A DNA stretch of 53,112 nt from Candidatus Pullilachnospira intestinigallinarum (lineage in GTDB: Bacteria > Bacillota > Clostridia > Lachnospirales > Lachnospiraceae). The translations under genes were made by a program, and so were the position numbers. Each line of letters begins with the position of its first letter. Within the stretch, counting starts at the first letter, position 1. The stretch spans positions 1-53,112 of the forward strand of contig DVIN01000035.1 of NCBI GenBank assembly GCA_018711275.1. Direction: 5' to 3'. This document shows positions 40,810 to 48,559 of this stretch, in pieces. Below the pieces are notes generated by a model. The model made no database searches, was not told the DNA's origin, and was given only the letters and a program-made list of their open reading frames with translations.

Positions 40810-41895
40810 ATGGAAAAACGACAACGATTTATCATTAATTTTCTATATTTTGCCATTATTCTGGCTATTGCCGCGGTGCTGCTGAAGTTTGCGCTGCCCC
40901 TGCTGGCTCCTTTTGTCATCGGCTTTCTGATAGCTTACTGTCTGAAAAGTCCTATTCGCTTTCTGTCGGAAAAATGCAGGATTCCCTGGAAGGCTGCAGC
41001 TGCGCTGCTGGTTCTGATCTTTTATGTGACGGTGGGAACGCTGGTGACCCTGTTGGGAATCCGGGCATTTTCTTCCGTCAGTACCCTGGTGGGTTCGCTG
41101 CCGAGCCTTTACCGCACTTACGCGGATCCTCTGATGACCGATATTTTTGAGCGGGTGGAGCAGGCGGTGGCGCAGATGGATCCCAACCTTCTGGGAACCA
41201 TGGAATATATCGGGGAACAGATCAGCCAGTCCATCGGCCAGCTGGTATCCCAGCTGTCGGTGGGAAGCATGGAGCTGGTATCCAATGTGGCTTCCTCCCT
41301 GCCGATGCTTTTTATCCGGCTGCTGCTGATGGTGATTTCCAGTTTCTTTATTGCCATGGATTACAAAAAAATCACAGGCTTCTGTATCCATCAGCTCAGC
41401 GGGAAAGCACAGGAGATATTTCTGCAGATCAAGAAGTATGTGGTGGGGACTCTGTTTGTGTGTATCCGTTCCTATGCCCTGATCATGTTTATTACTTTTA
41501 TGGAACTGTCGGTGGGACTGGGGGTCATCGGCGTGGATCATTTCCTGCTGGTGGCGCTGGGAATCGCTGTGTTTGATATTCTCCCGGTTCTGGGGACCGG
41601 CGGCATCATGATCCCCTGGGCGGTGATTACGGCGATTCTGGGGGACTATCCTATGGCAGTGAAGCTGATTGTGGTCTATCTGATTATCACAGTGGTGCGG
41701 AATATTATTGAACCGAAGATTGTGGGAGGACAGATCGGACTGCATCCGGTGGTGACGCTGGCCAGCATGTTTGTGGGGGTCCAGCTGCTGGGCGCGGTGG
41801 GATTGTTCGGATTTCCCATTGGATTGTCGCTGCTGCGGTATCTGAATGATACGGGAGTGATTCGGGTTTTCCGGAAACCGGAGTCGGAACAATAG
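40810..41895 (+). CDS. AI-2E / YtvI-family membrane protein
   Basis: Polytopic membrane protein of the AI-2E transporter family (PF01594), which includes the sporulation protein YtvI. It has 361 residues with about seven helices, a poorly conserved extracytoplasmic stretch (about 100-155), and the conserved C-terminal block LPVLGTGGIMIPWAVI, VVRNIIEPKIVGGQIGLHPVVTLASMFVGVQLLG. The role is uncertain: exporter of small molecules or ions, or a sporulation membrane factor. It is 48 nt downstream of the suf pair and may be co-transcribed. A very strong terminator follows. Confidence 0.9.
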   Translation: MEKRQRFIINFLYFAIILAIAAVLLKFALPLLAPFVIGFLIAYCLKSPIRFLSEKCRIPWKAAAALLVLIFYVTVGTLVTLLGIRAFSSVSTLVGSLPSLYRTYADPLMTDIFERVEQAVAQMDPNLLGTMEYIGEQISQSIGQLVSQLSVGSMELVSNVASSLPMLFIRLLLMVISSFFIAMDYKKITGFCIHQLSGKAQEIFLQIKKYVVGTLFVCIRSYALIMFITFMELSVGLGVIGVDHFLLVALGIAVFDILPVLGTGGIMIPWAVITAILGDYPMAVKLIVVYLIITVVRNIIEPKIVGGQIGLHPVVTLASMFVGVQLLGAVGLFGFPIGLSLLRYLNDTGVIRVFRKPESEQ

Positions 41896-41940
41896 CGGCA
41901 TGCGGATGATAGGATCGGTATTTTGCATGCATTCATATGA

Positions 41941-41993
41941 AAAAGGAGCGATCCCGGATACTCGGTGAAAAGTATCCGGGATCGCTCCTTTTT
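41941..41993. terminator. Terminator between the YtvI-like gene and the kinase-like gene
   Basis: A perfect stem of about 21 bp (41941-41961 with 41972-41992, cores GGAGCGATCCCGGATAC and its complement) has a 10-nt loop, flanking A and T runs, and serves both convergent genes. Confidence 0.93.
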
Positions 41994-42013
41994 ATCCTCA
42001 GACCGCACCGCTC

Positions 42014-42646
42014 TCAGCTTTTGGGAGCACTCTGCGCAAACCATGCCAGAGCGTAATTCTTTACCGAAGGTATTATGTCACGGATGTTCAGGCCTGTGGT
42101 GTTGATGCACAGATGATAGTTTTCTCTGGCGCCCCACTTTTTGTCGGTGAACAGACGCTGGTGTCTGGCACGGCCTTCATCGATCTGGCGAATCTTCTTT
42201 TCCAGTTCCCGATCCGTCAGATGCTCACTGGCATCCGCCCGGCTGCGGCACCGCTCCAGCCTGGATGCCAGATCCGCATAGACAAAGATCTTCAGGGGAT
42301 GAAAATCTTCCTCAAGAATGGAACCGGAGGTACGGCCCACCATGACGCAGTCCCCTTTTTTTGCCAGCTCTCTGATGATTTCCTGCTGCAGATTGAGAAT
42401 CTTCAGTTCATTCTGCATGATGGGATCCGGACCGAAGGCAAAGGTATGACCAAAGGTCAGCGTATAGTTGGGGGTCAGACCCCTCATCAGAGTTTCTTCC
42501 ACATAATTCTCGTCAAAGTTGCTTTCTTTTGCGATGGCAGAGATTATTTCCTTGTCATAGTAGGAAAAGCCCAGTGCGTCTGCCAGACGTTTTCCAAGTT
42601 CCCGGCCGCCGCTTCCGAATTCACGGCTTATGGTAATGATTCTCAT
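42014..42646 (-). CDS. Cytidylate kinase-like family protein
   Basis: Predicted P-loop nucleoside/nucleotide kinase (cytidylate kinase-like, PF13189), common in Clostridia and of unproven substrate. It has 210 residues. The N-terminal RIITISREFGSGGRELGKRLA holds the P-loop (GSGGRE), followed by SYYDKEII and the central VGRTSGSIL. The lid-like arginine cluster LERCRSRADAS and the DEGRARHQRLFT segment complete the family pattern. The start is ATG 42646, with GGAGGCGG upstream. On the minus strand, TATAAT hexamers near 42721-42740 are candidate -10 elements (TGGAAA-17-TATAAT). Confidence 0.85.
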   Translation of the reverse strand: MRIITISREFGSGGRELGKRLADALGFSYYDKEIISAIAKESNFDENYVEETLMRGLTPNYTLTFGHTFAFGPDPIMQNELKILNLQQEIIRELAKKGDCVMVGRTSGSILEEDFHPLKIFVYADLASRLERCRSRADASEHLTDRELEKKIRQIDEGRARHQRLFTDKKWGARENYHLCINTTGLNIRDIIPSVKNYALAWFAQSAPKS

Positions 42647-42938
42647 ACATTTCCGCCTCCTTTTTTGAAAAAATTCTGCATTAAAATCCAAAAATTTATC
42701 TTCTCATCGGGTTTACCCAGATTATATCAGAAAATTATAGAAATTTCCATAGAAAAACTTAAAAATAACAAAAAATTCAAAATAATAAAGGACAGCATCA
42801 CTGCCTTATCCGGGGAGCAAAAAATAAAGAGAAGAAAATTGTCAAAATAGTATAAAAAAAGGATAAAAAGGAGTATTGCTTCCCAAAGGAAACAATGATA
42901 TTCTGTTTTCCGTCTAATATTTTTGGGAGGAAAAAGAA

Positions 42939-44102
42939 ATGGTACAATTATTGCTGGCAATTATTTATCTGGCATTTATCAGTCTTGGCCTGCCGGATGC
43001 CCTGCTGGGATCCGCCTGGCCGTCCATTTATCAGGAATTTAATGTTCCGGTGTCATACATGGGAATTGTTTCTTCGCTGATCTCCATTAATACGGTGATT
43101 TCCAGTCTTATGAGCGACTGGCTGAACCGGAAACTGGGAGCGGGCAAGGTGACTGCCATCAGCGTGGCCATGACGGCTCTGGCGCTGTTAGGCTTTTCTG
43201 TCAGCAGCTCTTTCTGGATGCTCTGCCTTCTGGCTTTCCCCTATGGTCTTGGCGCCGGCAGTGTGGATGCTGCGCTGAACAACTATGTAGCCACACATTA
43301 TTCCAGCCGTCATATGAGCTGGCTGCATTGCATGTGGGGAATCGGCGCGTCGGCAGGCCCCTATATTATGGGATTTGCTCTGGCGGGCGGACAGCCCTGG
43401 AATATGGGATACCGCTATATCGCATTTATGCAGATGGCGCTGACGGCGGTTCTGATTTTCAGTCTTCCGCTCTGGAAGAAAAATGAGGTTCAGCAGGGAA
43501 ATCCTGTGGATGATGCGAAACCGATGACCTTCCGGGAGGTACTGAACATCCGCGGCGTAAAGGCTATTATGCTGACCTTCTTCTGTTACTGCGGGCTGGA
43601 GCAGACGGCGGGTCTGTGGGGCAGCAGTTTTCTGGCCATGGCCCACGGAGTATCCGCGGAGGAAGCGGCCAGATACGGAAGCCTGTTTTATCTGGGCATT
43701 ACAGTGGGAAGAGGCGCCAGCGGATTTCTGACGATGAAGTTCAATGACACCAGGATGGTGCGGATGGGAACGGCGGTGATTCTGGCGGCGCTGGTTCTGT
43801 TCATTCCGGTATTTGGACCCAATGCCGCAAAAGTCGGGCTGGTTCTGATCGGTCTGGGATGCGCGCCCATCTATCCCAGCATTGTCCATGCCACGCCCGC
43901 CAGATTCGGCGCCGTCAGATCGCAGGCGATCATCGGGATGCAGATGGCGGTGGCCTATGTGGGCATCTGCCTGCTGCCTCCGCTGTTTGGCCTGCTGGCG
44001 GATCATGTGACTATCTGGCTGTTTCCCGTTTATATGCTGGCAGTGGCGGTGGTCATGGGAGTGATGCATGAGAAGGCGGTGAAACGGGCGGGGAATGTGT
44101 AG
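42939..44102 (+). CDS. Major facilitator superfamily transporter
   Basis: Twelve-helix MFS permease of 387 residues, resembling the FucP/YjjL-like sugar-type group. It begins MVQLLLAIIYLAFISLGLPDALLGSAWPSIYQEF; the conserved DWLNRKLGAGKV loop lies between helices 2 and 3, and LIGLGCAPIYPSIVH lies in the second half. GGGAGG is 9 nt before the ATG. The 292-bp gap to the divergent kinase-like gene is strongly A-rich and holds the promoters of both; only weak hexamers can be set for this gene. Substrate unknown. Confidence 0.88.
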   Translation: MVQLLLAIIYLAFISLGLPDALLGSAWPSIYQEFNVPVSYMGIVSSLISINTVISSLMSDWLNRKLGAGKVTAISVAMTALALLGFSVSSSFWMLCLLAFPYGLGAGSVDAALNNYVATHYSSRHMSWLHCMWGIGASAGPYIMGFALAGGQPWNMGYRYIAFMQMALTAVLIFSLPLWKKNEVQQGNPVDDAKPMTFREVLNIRGVKAIMLTFFCYCGLEQTAGLWGSSFLAMAHGVSAEEAARYGSLFYLGITVGRGASGFLTMKFNDTRMVRMGTAVILAALVLFIPVFGPNAAKVGLVLIGLGCAPIYPSIVHATPARFGAVRSQAIIGMQMAVAYVGICLLPPLFGLLADHVTIWLFPVYMLAVAVVMGVMHEKAVKRAGNV

Positions 44103-44406
44103 AGGTAAAAGGCTTCGGGCGATCAAAGAATTTCTATTTCCGACATGTACTTTTAAGAAATGAATATCAGCCACCATATCACGGCGCCGCTGAGCAGGAA
44201 ATCCTGAAAGAGATTTCCTGCTCTTTTCACTTATTTTTTAAAAGTTTACTCAAGGAAAATAAGAGATAGCGAAAAGTCTGGAAGTTTGATAGAATTAAAA
44301 ATAATAGATGTTATGTAATCTCATAATTTATAGTGGTTCCGTTTAGAAACCATGGATTATTTCATTGAGGATTAGCGAATTAAAAATAATAAGGGAGATA
44401 AGTAAA
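44103..44406. other. Intergenic stretch at the boundary of the RM island
   Basis: No gene is seen here. It contains the MFS terminator (44192-44227), after which base composition drops to clearly AT-rich. A weak promoter for hsdM may be TTGATA (44286-44291) with TGTTAT 17 bp on. A short inverted repeat GGTT/AACC lies at 44334-44350. The composition break just after the terminator is the likely left boundary of acquired DNA; no direct repeat could be paired with the right end. Confidence 0.6.
44192..44227 (+). terminator. Terminator after the MFS gene
   Basis: GAGCAGGAAATC (44192-44203) and GATTTCCTGCTC (44212-44223) form a perfect 12-bp stem with an 8-nt loop followed by TTTT. Confidence 0.9.
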
Positions 44407-46023
44407 ATGGCAGAAACTGAAAACAGTAAAGATCTTATCAGTGTTTTATGGAGTGGAGCAGATATACTTCGCTCAAAAATGGATGCTAATGAATACAAAG
44501 ACTATTTGTTGGGTATTGTATTCTATAAATATTTGTCAGATTCTTTTTTGATTAAAGTATACGATCTTATCAATGATGGGAAGCCCGCGTCATTGAAAAT
44601 TGCACTGGAAGCGTATCGAGAAGCATTGAAAGACGAAAGTGCAAATGATCTGATGGCAGAAATAAAGTCGTCTTGCCATTATGTAATTGAACCGGATCTT
44701 ACATACACTTGTTTTGCAGATGCAGCCAGAAATAATTCGTTTAATAGAGAAAATTTACAAAAAGCATTTAACAATATTGAACAAAGCGATCCGCTGTTTG
44801 CTGATTTATTTACTGATATTGATTTATATTCCAATCGATTGGGAACCGGCGATCAGAAGCAGAGTGATACGATTTCCAATTTAATTAAAGAAATTGACAA
44901 AGCAGATTTACTTAATACGGATGCGGATATTCTGGGAAACGCTTATGAATATTTGATAGGACAATTTGCTTCAGAAACAGGGAAAAAGGCGGGTGAATTT
45001 TATACGCCGCAGGCCGTTTCTAAAATTCTGACAAGAATTGCAATTGCGGGACAGGAAGATAAAAAAGGATTATCTGTATACGATCCTTGCATGGGATCCG
45101 GTTCGCTGCTCTTGAATGCAAAAAAATATTCCAACGATCCGAGAAATATAAGATATTATGGTCAGGAACTTATGACTTCAACATACAACCTTGCAAGAAT
45201 GAATATGTTTTTGCATGGGGTTGCCCCGGAAAATCAAAAATTAAGAAATGGCGATACATTAGATGCTGACTGGCCTACCGGTGAAGAAACAAATTTTGAT
45301 ATGGTTCTCATGAATCCTCCGTACTCTGCTAAGTGGAGTGCTGCAAACGGATTTTTACAGGATGAACGTTTCAGCGATTATGGGGTTTTGGCTCCAAAAT
45401 CAAAAGCGGACTATGCATTCCTGTTACACGGGCTCTATCATTTGAAAAGCAACGGGACTATGGCGATTGTATTGCCACATGGTGTCCTTTTCAGAGGTGC
45501 TGCGGAGGGAAAAATAAGAGAAAAACTGCTTCGTTCGGGAAATATATATGCAGTCATTGGCCTGCCGGCAAACTTATTTTATAACACATCGATTCCTACC
45601 TGTATTGTTGTTTTGAAAAAACACAGAGATGGAAGAGACGTATTATTTATTGATGCTTCTAAGAAATTTAACAAAGGTAAGAAACAAAATGAGATGACCG
45701 ATGAGCATATAGATTCTGTAATCAATTTATATATGCACAGAGAAACGGTTGATAAAGAGTCGTATCTGGCAAGTTTTGAGGATATTGAAAAAAATGATTT
45801 CAATTTAAATATTCCCAGATATGTAGACAACTTTGAGAAAGAAGAACCTGTTGATATAAATGCATTGTTGACAGAAATGAAAGCGACTGATGAGGAAATT
45901 CAAAAAACACAAAGCGAATTGGTTTCTTCACTGCGTGAACTGACAAGCGCTGATGACAGTATTATGTCATCGCTTAATGAATACATTAAGCTGATGGAGG
46001 GGGATTATGATGAAAGGTCCTAA
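44407..46023 (+). CDS. hsdM: Type I restriction-modification DNA methyltransferase HsdM
   Basis: Adenine-N6 methyltransferase subunit of a type I RM complex (two HsdM, one HsdS, two HsdR). It has 538 residues with the N-terminal helical HsdM domain, the SAM motif DPCMGSGSL (226-234), catalytic NPPY (303-306), and a C-terminal helical tail that packs on HsdS. ATG 44407 has AGGGAG 9 nt upstream. Its stop overlaps the hsdS start. The gene is AT-rich compared with the left flank, which suggests horizontal acquisition. Confidence 0.97.
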   Translation: MAETENSKDLISVLWSGADILRSKMDANEYKDYLLGIVFYKYLSDSFLIKVYDLINDGKPASLKIALEAYREALKDESANDLMAEIKSSCHYVIEPDLTYTCFADAARNNSFNRENLQKAFNNIEQSDPLFADLFTDIDLYSNRLGTGDQKQSDTISNLIKEIDKADLLNTDADILGNAYEYLIGQFASETGKKAGEFYTPQAVSKILTRIAIAGQEDKKGLSVYDPCMGSGSLLLNAKKYSNDPRNIRYYGQELMTSTYNLARMNMFLHGVAPENQKLRNGDTLDADWPTGEETNFDMVLMNPPYSAKWSAANGFLQDERFSDYGVLAPKSKADYAFLLHGLYHLKSNGTMAIVLPHGVLFRGAAEGKIREKLLRSGNIYAVIGLPANLFYNTSIPTCIVVLKKHRDGRDVLFIDASKKFNKGKKQNEMTDEHIDSVINLYMHRETVDKESYLASFEDIEKNDFNLNIPRYVDNFEKEEPVDINALLTEMKATDEEIQKTQSELVSSLRELTSADDSIMSSLNEYIKLMEGDYDERS

Positions 46024-47302
46024 GATTAGATTTAAGGGATTTACTGGGGATTGGGAACAGCGTAAGTTAGGGACAATAGTTGATATTCAGGATGGAGACA
46101 GAGGGAAAAATTATCCAACAGGATCAGATTTTCTTTCAGAAGGACATACCCTTTTCCTAAATGCATCAAATGTGACTACAGATGGATTTGTTTTTCAGGA
46201 GAATCAATTTATTAGTGAAGAAAAATCATCGAGTATGGGTAATGGAAAACTAGAAGCTGATGATATAGTGATTACTTCTCGTGGATCTTTAGGACATGTA
46301 GCATGGTATAATGCTGATATTGCAGGGAAAGTTCCTAATGTTAGAATTAATTCTGGAATGCTGATTTTGAGAAATCGAAAGGAATTAGATACACCCTACT
46401 TATATCAATTTATGAAATCTCAGAAGGGACAAAATCAAATTTCTTTTATGAGTTTTGGGAGTGCTCAGCCACAGCTTACAAAGAAAGATATGGGAAATTT
46501 AGAAGTTGTATTTCCAAAGGAGAAAGAGGAACAATTAAGGATTAGCACCTGTCTTTTGCAAGTTGATTACCTTATCACCCTTCACCAACGTAAGTGTGAG
46601 CAAACCAAAACTTTAAAAAAATATATGCTCCAAAAGATGTTTCCACAAAATGGGGAAAAAGTTCCGGAAATACGTTTTGTGGGATTTACAGATAATTGGG
46701 AACAGCGTAAGTTAGGATCCGTGCTTGCCAGCTTGCAAAACAATACTCTTTCACGAGCAGAGTTAACCAACGGACAAGGCATTGCTAAGAATGTTCATTA
46801 TGGGGATGTTTTGGTTAGATTTGGCGATGTGTTGAATGTAAACAAAGAACATCTACCATCGATTACAGACGAGAAAATTGTTGATAAATATAGAACATCA
46901 TTTTTGAAAGATGGAGATGTGATTGTAGCAGACACGGCAGAGGATGAAACTGTTGGAAAATGTACGGAAATAGCGGGTTTGGACGAAGAAATAGTGATTT
47001 CAGGACTTCATACAATACCCTATCGCCCACTGGTTAGATTCGCTTCAGGATATCTGGGATATTACATGAATTCAAATGCTTACCATATTCAATTATTACC
47101 TTTAATGCAGGGAATAAAAGTCACTTCGATTTCAAAATCTGCGTTGCAAAATACCGAGATAATATTTCCAAAATCATTAGATGAACAACGACAAATTGGG
47201 AAATGTTTTATGTATCTCGACCACCTCATCACCTTTCACCAGCGCAAGTGTGATGAATTACAAAAAATAAAGAAATTTATGCTGCAAAATATGTTTGTGT
47301 AG
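46010..47302 (+). CDS. hsdS: Type I restriction specificity subunit HsdS
   Basis: DNA-recognition subunit that sets the bipartite target. Its 430 residues contain two target-recognition domains (about 10-180 and 225-400), each opening with WEQRKLG (preceded by FTGDW or FTDNW) and each closing with a helical spacer (HQRKCEQTKTLKKYMLQKMF and HQRKCDELQKIKKFMLQNMF). It overlaps hsdM by 14 bp. ATG 46010 is chosen over 46007 because of spacing to GGAGGGGG. The repeated half-boundaries include a 21-bp exact DNA repeat. No second hsdS copy or invertase is adjacent. Confidence 0.95.
   Translation: MKGPKIRFKGFTGDWEQRKLGTIVDIQDGDRGKNYPTGSDFLSEGHTLFLNASNVTTDGFVFQENQFISEEKSSSMGNGKLEADDIVITSRGSLGHVAWYNADIAGKVPNVRINSGMLILRNRKELDTPYLYQFMKSQKGQNQISFMSFGSAQPQLTKKDMGNLEVVFPKEKEEQLRISTCLLQVDYLITLHQRKCEQTKTLKKYMLQKMFPQNGEKVPEIRFVGFTDNWEQRKLGSVLASLQNNTLSRAELTNGQGIAKNVHYGDVLVRFGDVLNVNKEHLPSITDEKIVDKYRTSFLKDGDVIVADTAEDETVGKCTEIAGLDEEIVISGLHTIPYRPLVRFASGYLGYYMNSNAYHIQLLPLMQGIKVTSISKSALQNTEIIFPKSLDEQRQIGKCFMYLDHLITFHQRKCDELQKIKKFMLQNMFV
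46051..46716 (+). repeat. Exact 21-bp direct repeat at the start of both HsdS recognition domains
   Basis: The sequence centred on GGGAACAGCGTAAG occurs at 46051-46071 and again at 46696-46716, 645 bp apart. Such repeats allow recombinational swapping or loss of a recognition domain. Confidence 0.85.
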
Positions 47303-47377
47303 ATAGTAGCATGAAATATCACAGACGAATTAAGTTTTTTATTTTGTTTTTGCCGGGGATTGATAAAGAGATGGACT

Positions 47378-47409
47378 TACAACGCTTACGCTGTAATCCG
47401 TTGTATAAT
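47378..47409 (+). promoter_or_regulatory. Promoter -10 with nested inverted repeat ahead of the DUF3791/DUF3990 cassette
   Basis: A perfect -10 TATAAT lies at 47404-47409. It is overlapped by TACAACG (47378-47384) / CGTTGTA (47399-47405), with an inner TTAC/GTAA pair. No good -35 at 17 bp was found; TTACAA lies 21 bp upstream. The repeat covers the -35 to -10 zone, as for an autoregulatory operator. The cassette can therefore be transcribed apart from hsdS. Confidence 0.55.
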
Positions 47410-47457
47410 AATTTAAAGGGAAAAACTATTAACTATGAGCAGACAGGAAGGTTTTAT

Positions 47458-47676
47458 ATGAGTGAACAGAAAAGAAAGATTGGTTTTACAGTGGCATGTG
47501 TAAATGAATTTGCCCGGCAGCACAATCTCAGTGTTCAAGAGGCATTCCGGTATCTTTTTAAATTTAAAGGCATCGCATTCATTAAAGAAAACTATGAAGT
47601 CGAACATACACTTGATTTTGAGACAATTTTAGAAGATCTGGGAATACTATGCCGGAGAAATGGAGGCACATTATGA
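47458..47676 (+). CDS. DUF3791 small protein, candidate antitoxin
   Basis: A 72-residue helical protein that matches the DUF3791 pattern (AFRYLFKFKGIAFIKENYEVEHTLDFETILEDL). Biochemical function is not established. ATG 47458 has AGGAAGG upstream; an upstream in-frame ATG at 47311 is rejected since the extra residues would be encoded through the promoter. Its stop overlaps the start of the DUF3990 gene (ATGA), implying translational coupling. Small DUF3791 genes commonly sit next to DUF3990 genes. A toxin-antitoxin role is inference from this architecture and the overlapping operator. Confidence 0.8.
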   Translation: MSEQKRKIGFTVACVNEFARQHNLSVQEAFRYLFKFKGIAFIKENYEVEHTLDFETILEDLGILCRRNGGTL

Positions 47677-48176
47677 AATTATTTCACGGAAGCAATGTAG
47701 ATATAGACAGCATTAGTTTAGCAATGTGCAGGCCATATAAAGACTTTGGGAGAGGATTCTATTTAACGGATATTGAGGAACAAGCGGAGAGGATGGCTGT
47801 AAGAGTATCCAGAATCTATGGTGGGACACCTGTTGTAAATTCCTACGAAATAGAGGATGATTTTAGAAATATTCCAGATTTGCGGATTAAAGATTTTGGA
47901 GTGCGGACAACAGAAGAATGGGCGAAATTCGTAATGAATAACCGGAGCAGAGCGTTTACAGATGAAAAAAGTGATCTGTGTAATAAAGATAATAAGTATG
48001 ATATTGTGATTGGTTCGGTTGCGGATGATAACATGGCGTTACTATTCCGACAATATGAAAATGAGATTATTGATTTTGACACATTGTTGAAAGGGATGAT
48101 ATATAAGAAAACATCTTCACAATATTCATTCCATACCATAAAAAGTATTAAGCTTTTACGAAAGGTGGCTGACTAA
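47673..48176 (+). CDS. DUF3990 protein, putative ADP-ribosyltransferase-fold toxin
   Basis: It has 167 residues and no signal peptide. It matches DUF3990, a family placed with ADP-ribosyltransferase-like folds. Visible elements in order are LFHGS with His5, GRGFYLTD with Tyr30 (the second NAD-site residue of H-Y-x enzymes), and a late SSQYSFHT segment with Gln150 where ART enzymes have their third residue. The ATG at 47673 overlaps the DUF3791 stop by 4 bp. A 76-residue gene follows after 1 nt. Its setting inside a type I RM locus suggests a defence or guard function. The enzyme activity, target and toxicity are unproven. Confidence 0.75.
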   Translation: MKLFHGSNVDIDSISLAMCRPYKDFGRGFYLTDIEEQAERMAVRVSRIYGGTPVVNSYEIEDDFRNIPDLRIKDFGVRTTEEWAKFVMNNRSRAFTDEKSDLCNKDNKYDIVIGSVADDNMALLFRQYENEIIDFDTLLKGMIYKKTSSQYSFHTIKSIKLLRKVAD

Positions 48177-48177
48177 A

Positions 48178-48408
48178 ATGTGTAAAAAGGCGCAATTGAT
48201 TGAGTATATAATGCAAGATGTAATTGATATGTTCGCAACGGATCAAAATATAGAATATGACGAAGCTATGAATAAATTTTATAATTCGGAGGTTTTTGAA
48301 AAACTTCAGGATGAAGAAACAGGGCTATATTTGGAAAGTCCAGAATATGTATATGATCTTTTTAAGGATGAACTGAATTTTGGGCATATTGTTCAGGCTG
48401 AGATATAG
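48178..48408 (+). CDS. Conserved-looking 76-residue partner of the DUF3990 gene
   Basis: Acidic small protein with two amphipathic helices (IEYIMQDVIDMFATDQNIEYDEAMNKFYNSE) and a middle stretch LQDEETGLYLESPEYVYDLFKDEL. I do not assign it to a characterised family. It begins 1 nt after the DUF3990 stop, so it is the third cistron of the cassette. The small acidic size and strict coupling would suit an antitoxin or immunity partner, alone or together with the DUF3791 protein. Confidence 0.7.
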   Translation: MCKKAQLIEYIMQDVIDMFATDQNIEYDEAMNKFYNSEVFEKLQDEETGLYLESPEYVYDLFKDELNFGHIVQAEI

Positions 48409-48428
48409 GGGACTAAAACGGGCTTAGT

Positions 48429-48515
48429 ATGTATCCGGAACGAATTGAAAATGCCTATATGGACATTGATAGTTTGTTAGCAACAGGGAAAATATTCTTT
48501 TTTACATCAGGATAA
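48429..48515 (+). other. 28-codon reading frame between cassette and hsdR
   Basis: ATG at 48429 opens a 28-residue frame (start MYPERIENAYMDIDSLL, end FFFTSG) with no ribosome site. It may be the remnant of a fourth gene, or chance. The rest of 48409-48559 holds only the hsdR ribosome site (AAAGGAG). Confidence 0.2.
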
Positions 48516-48559
48516 TATTCGCCGAAATTGGCATAGGAGAAACAAAGGAGACGATAATC

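Noticed and set aside
46010-47302. Phase-variable hsdS inversion system
   Set aside because: The internal repeats are direct, not inverted, and no recombinase or second hsdS is nearby; the left-edge integrase is 45 kb away.
48178-48408. Calling the 76-residue protein a second DUF3791 member
   Set aside because: Size and position are similar, but the sequence lacks the clear DUF3791 pattern seen in the 72-residue protein.
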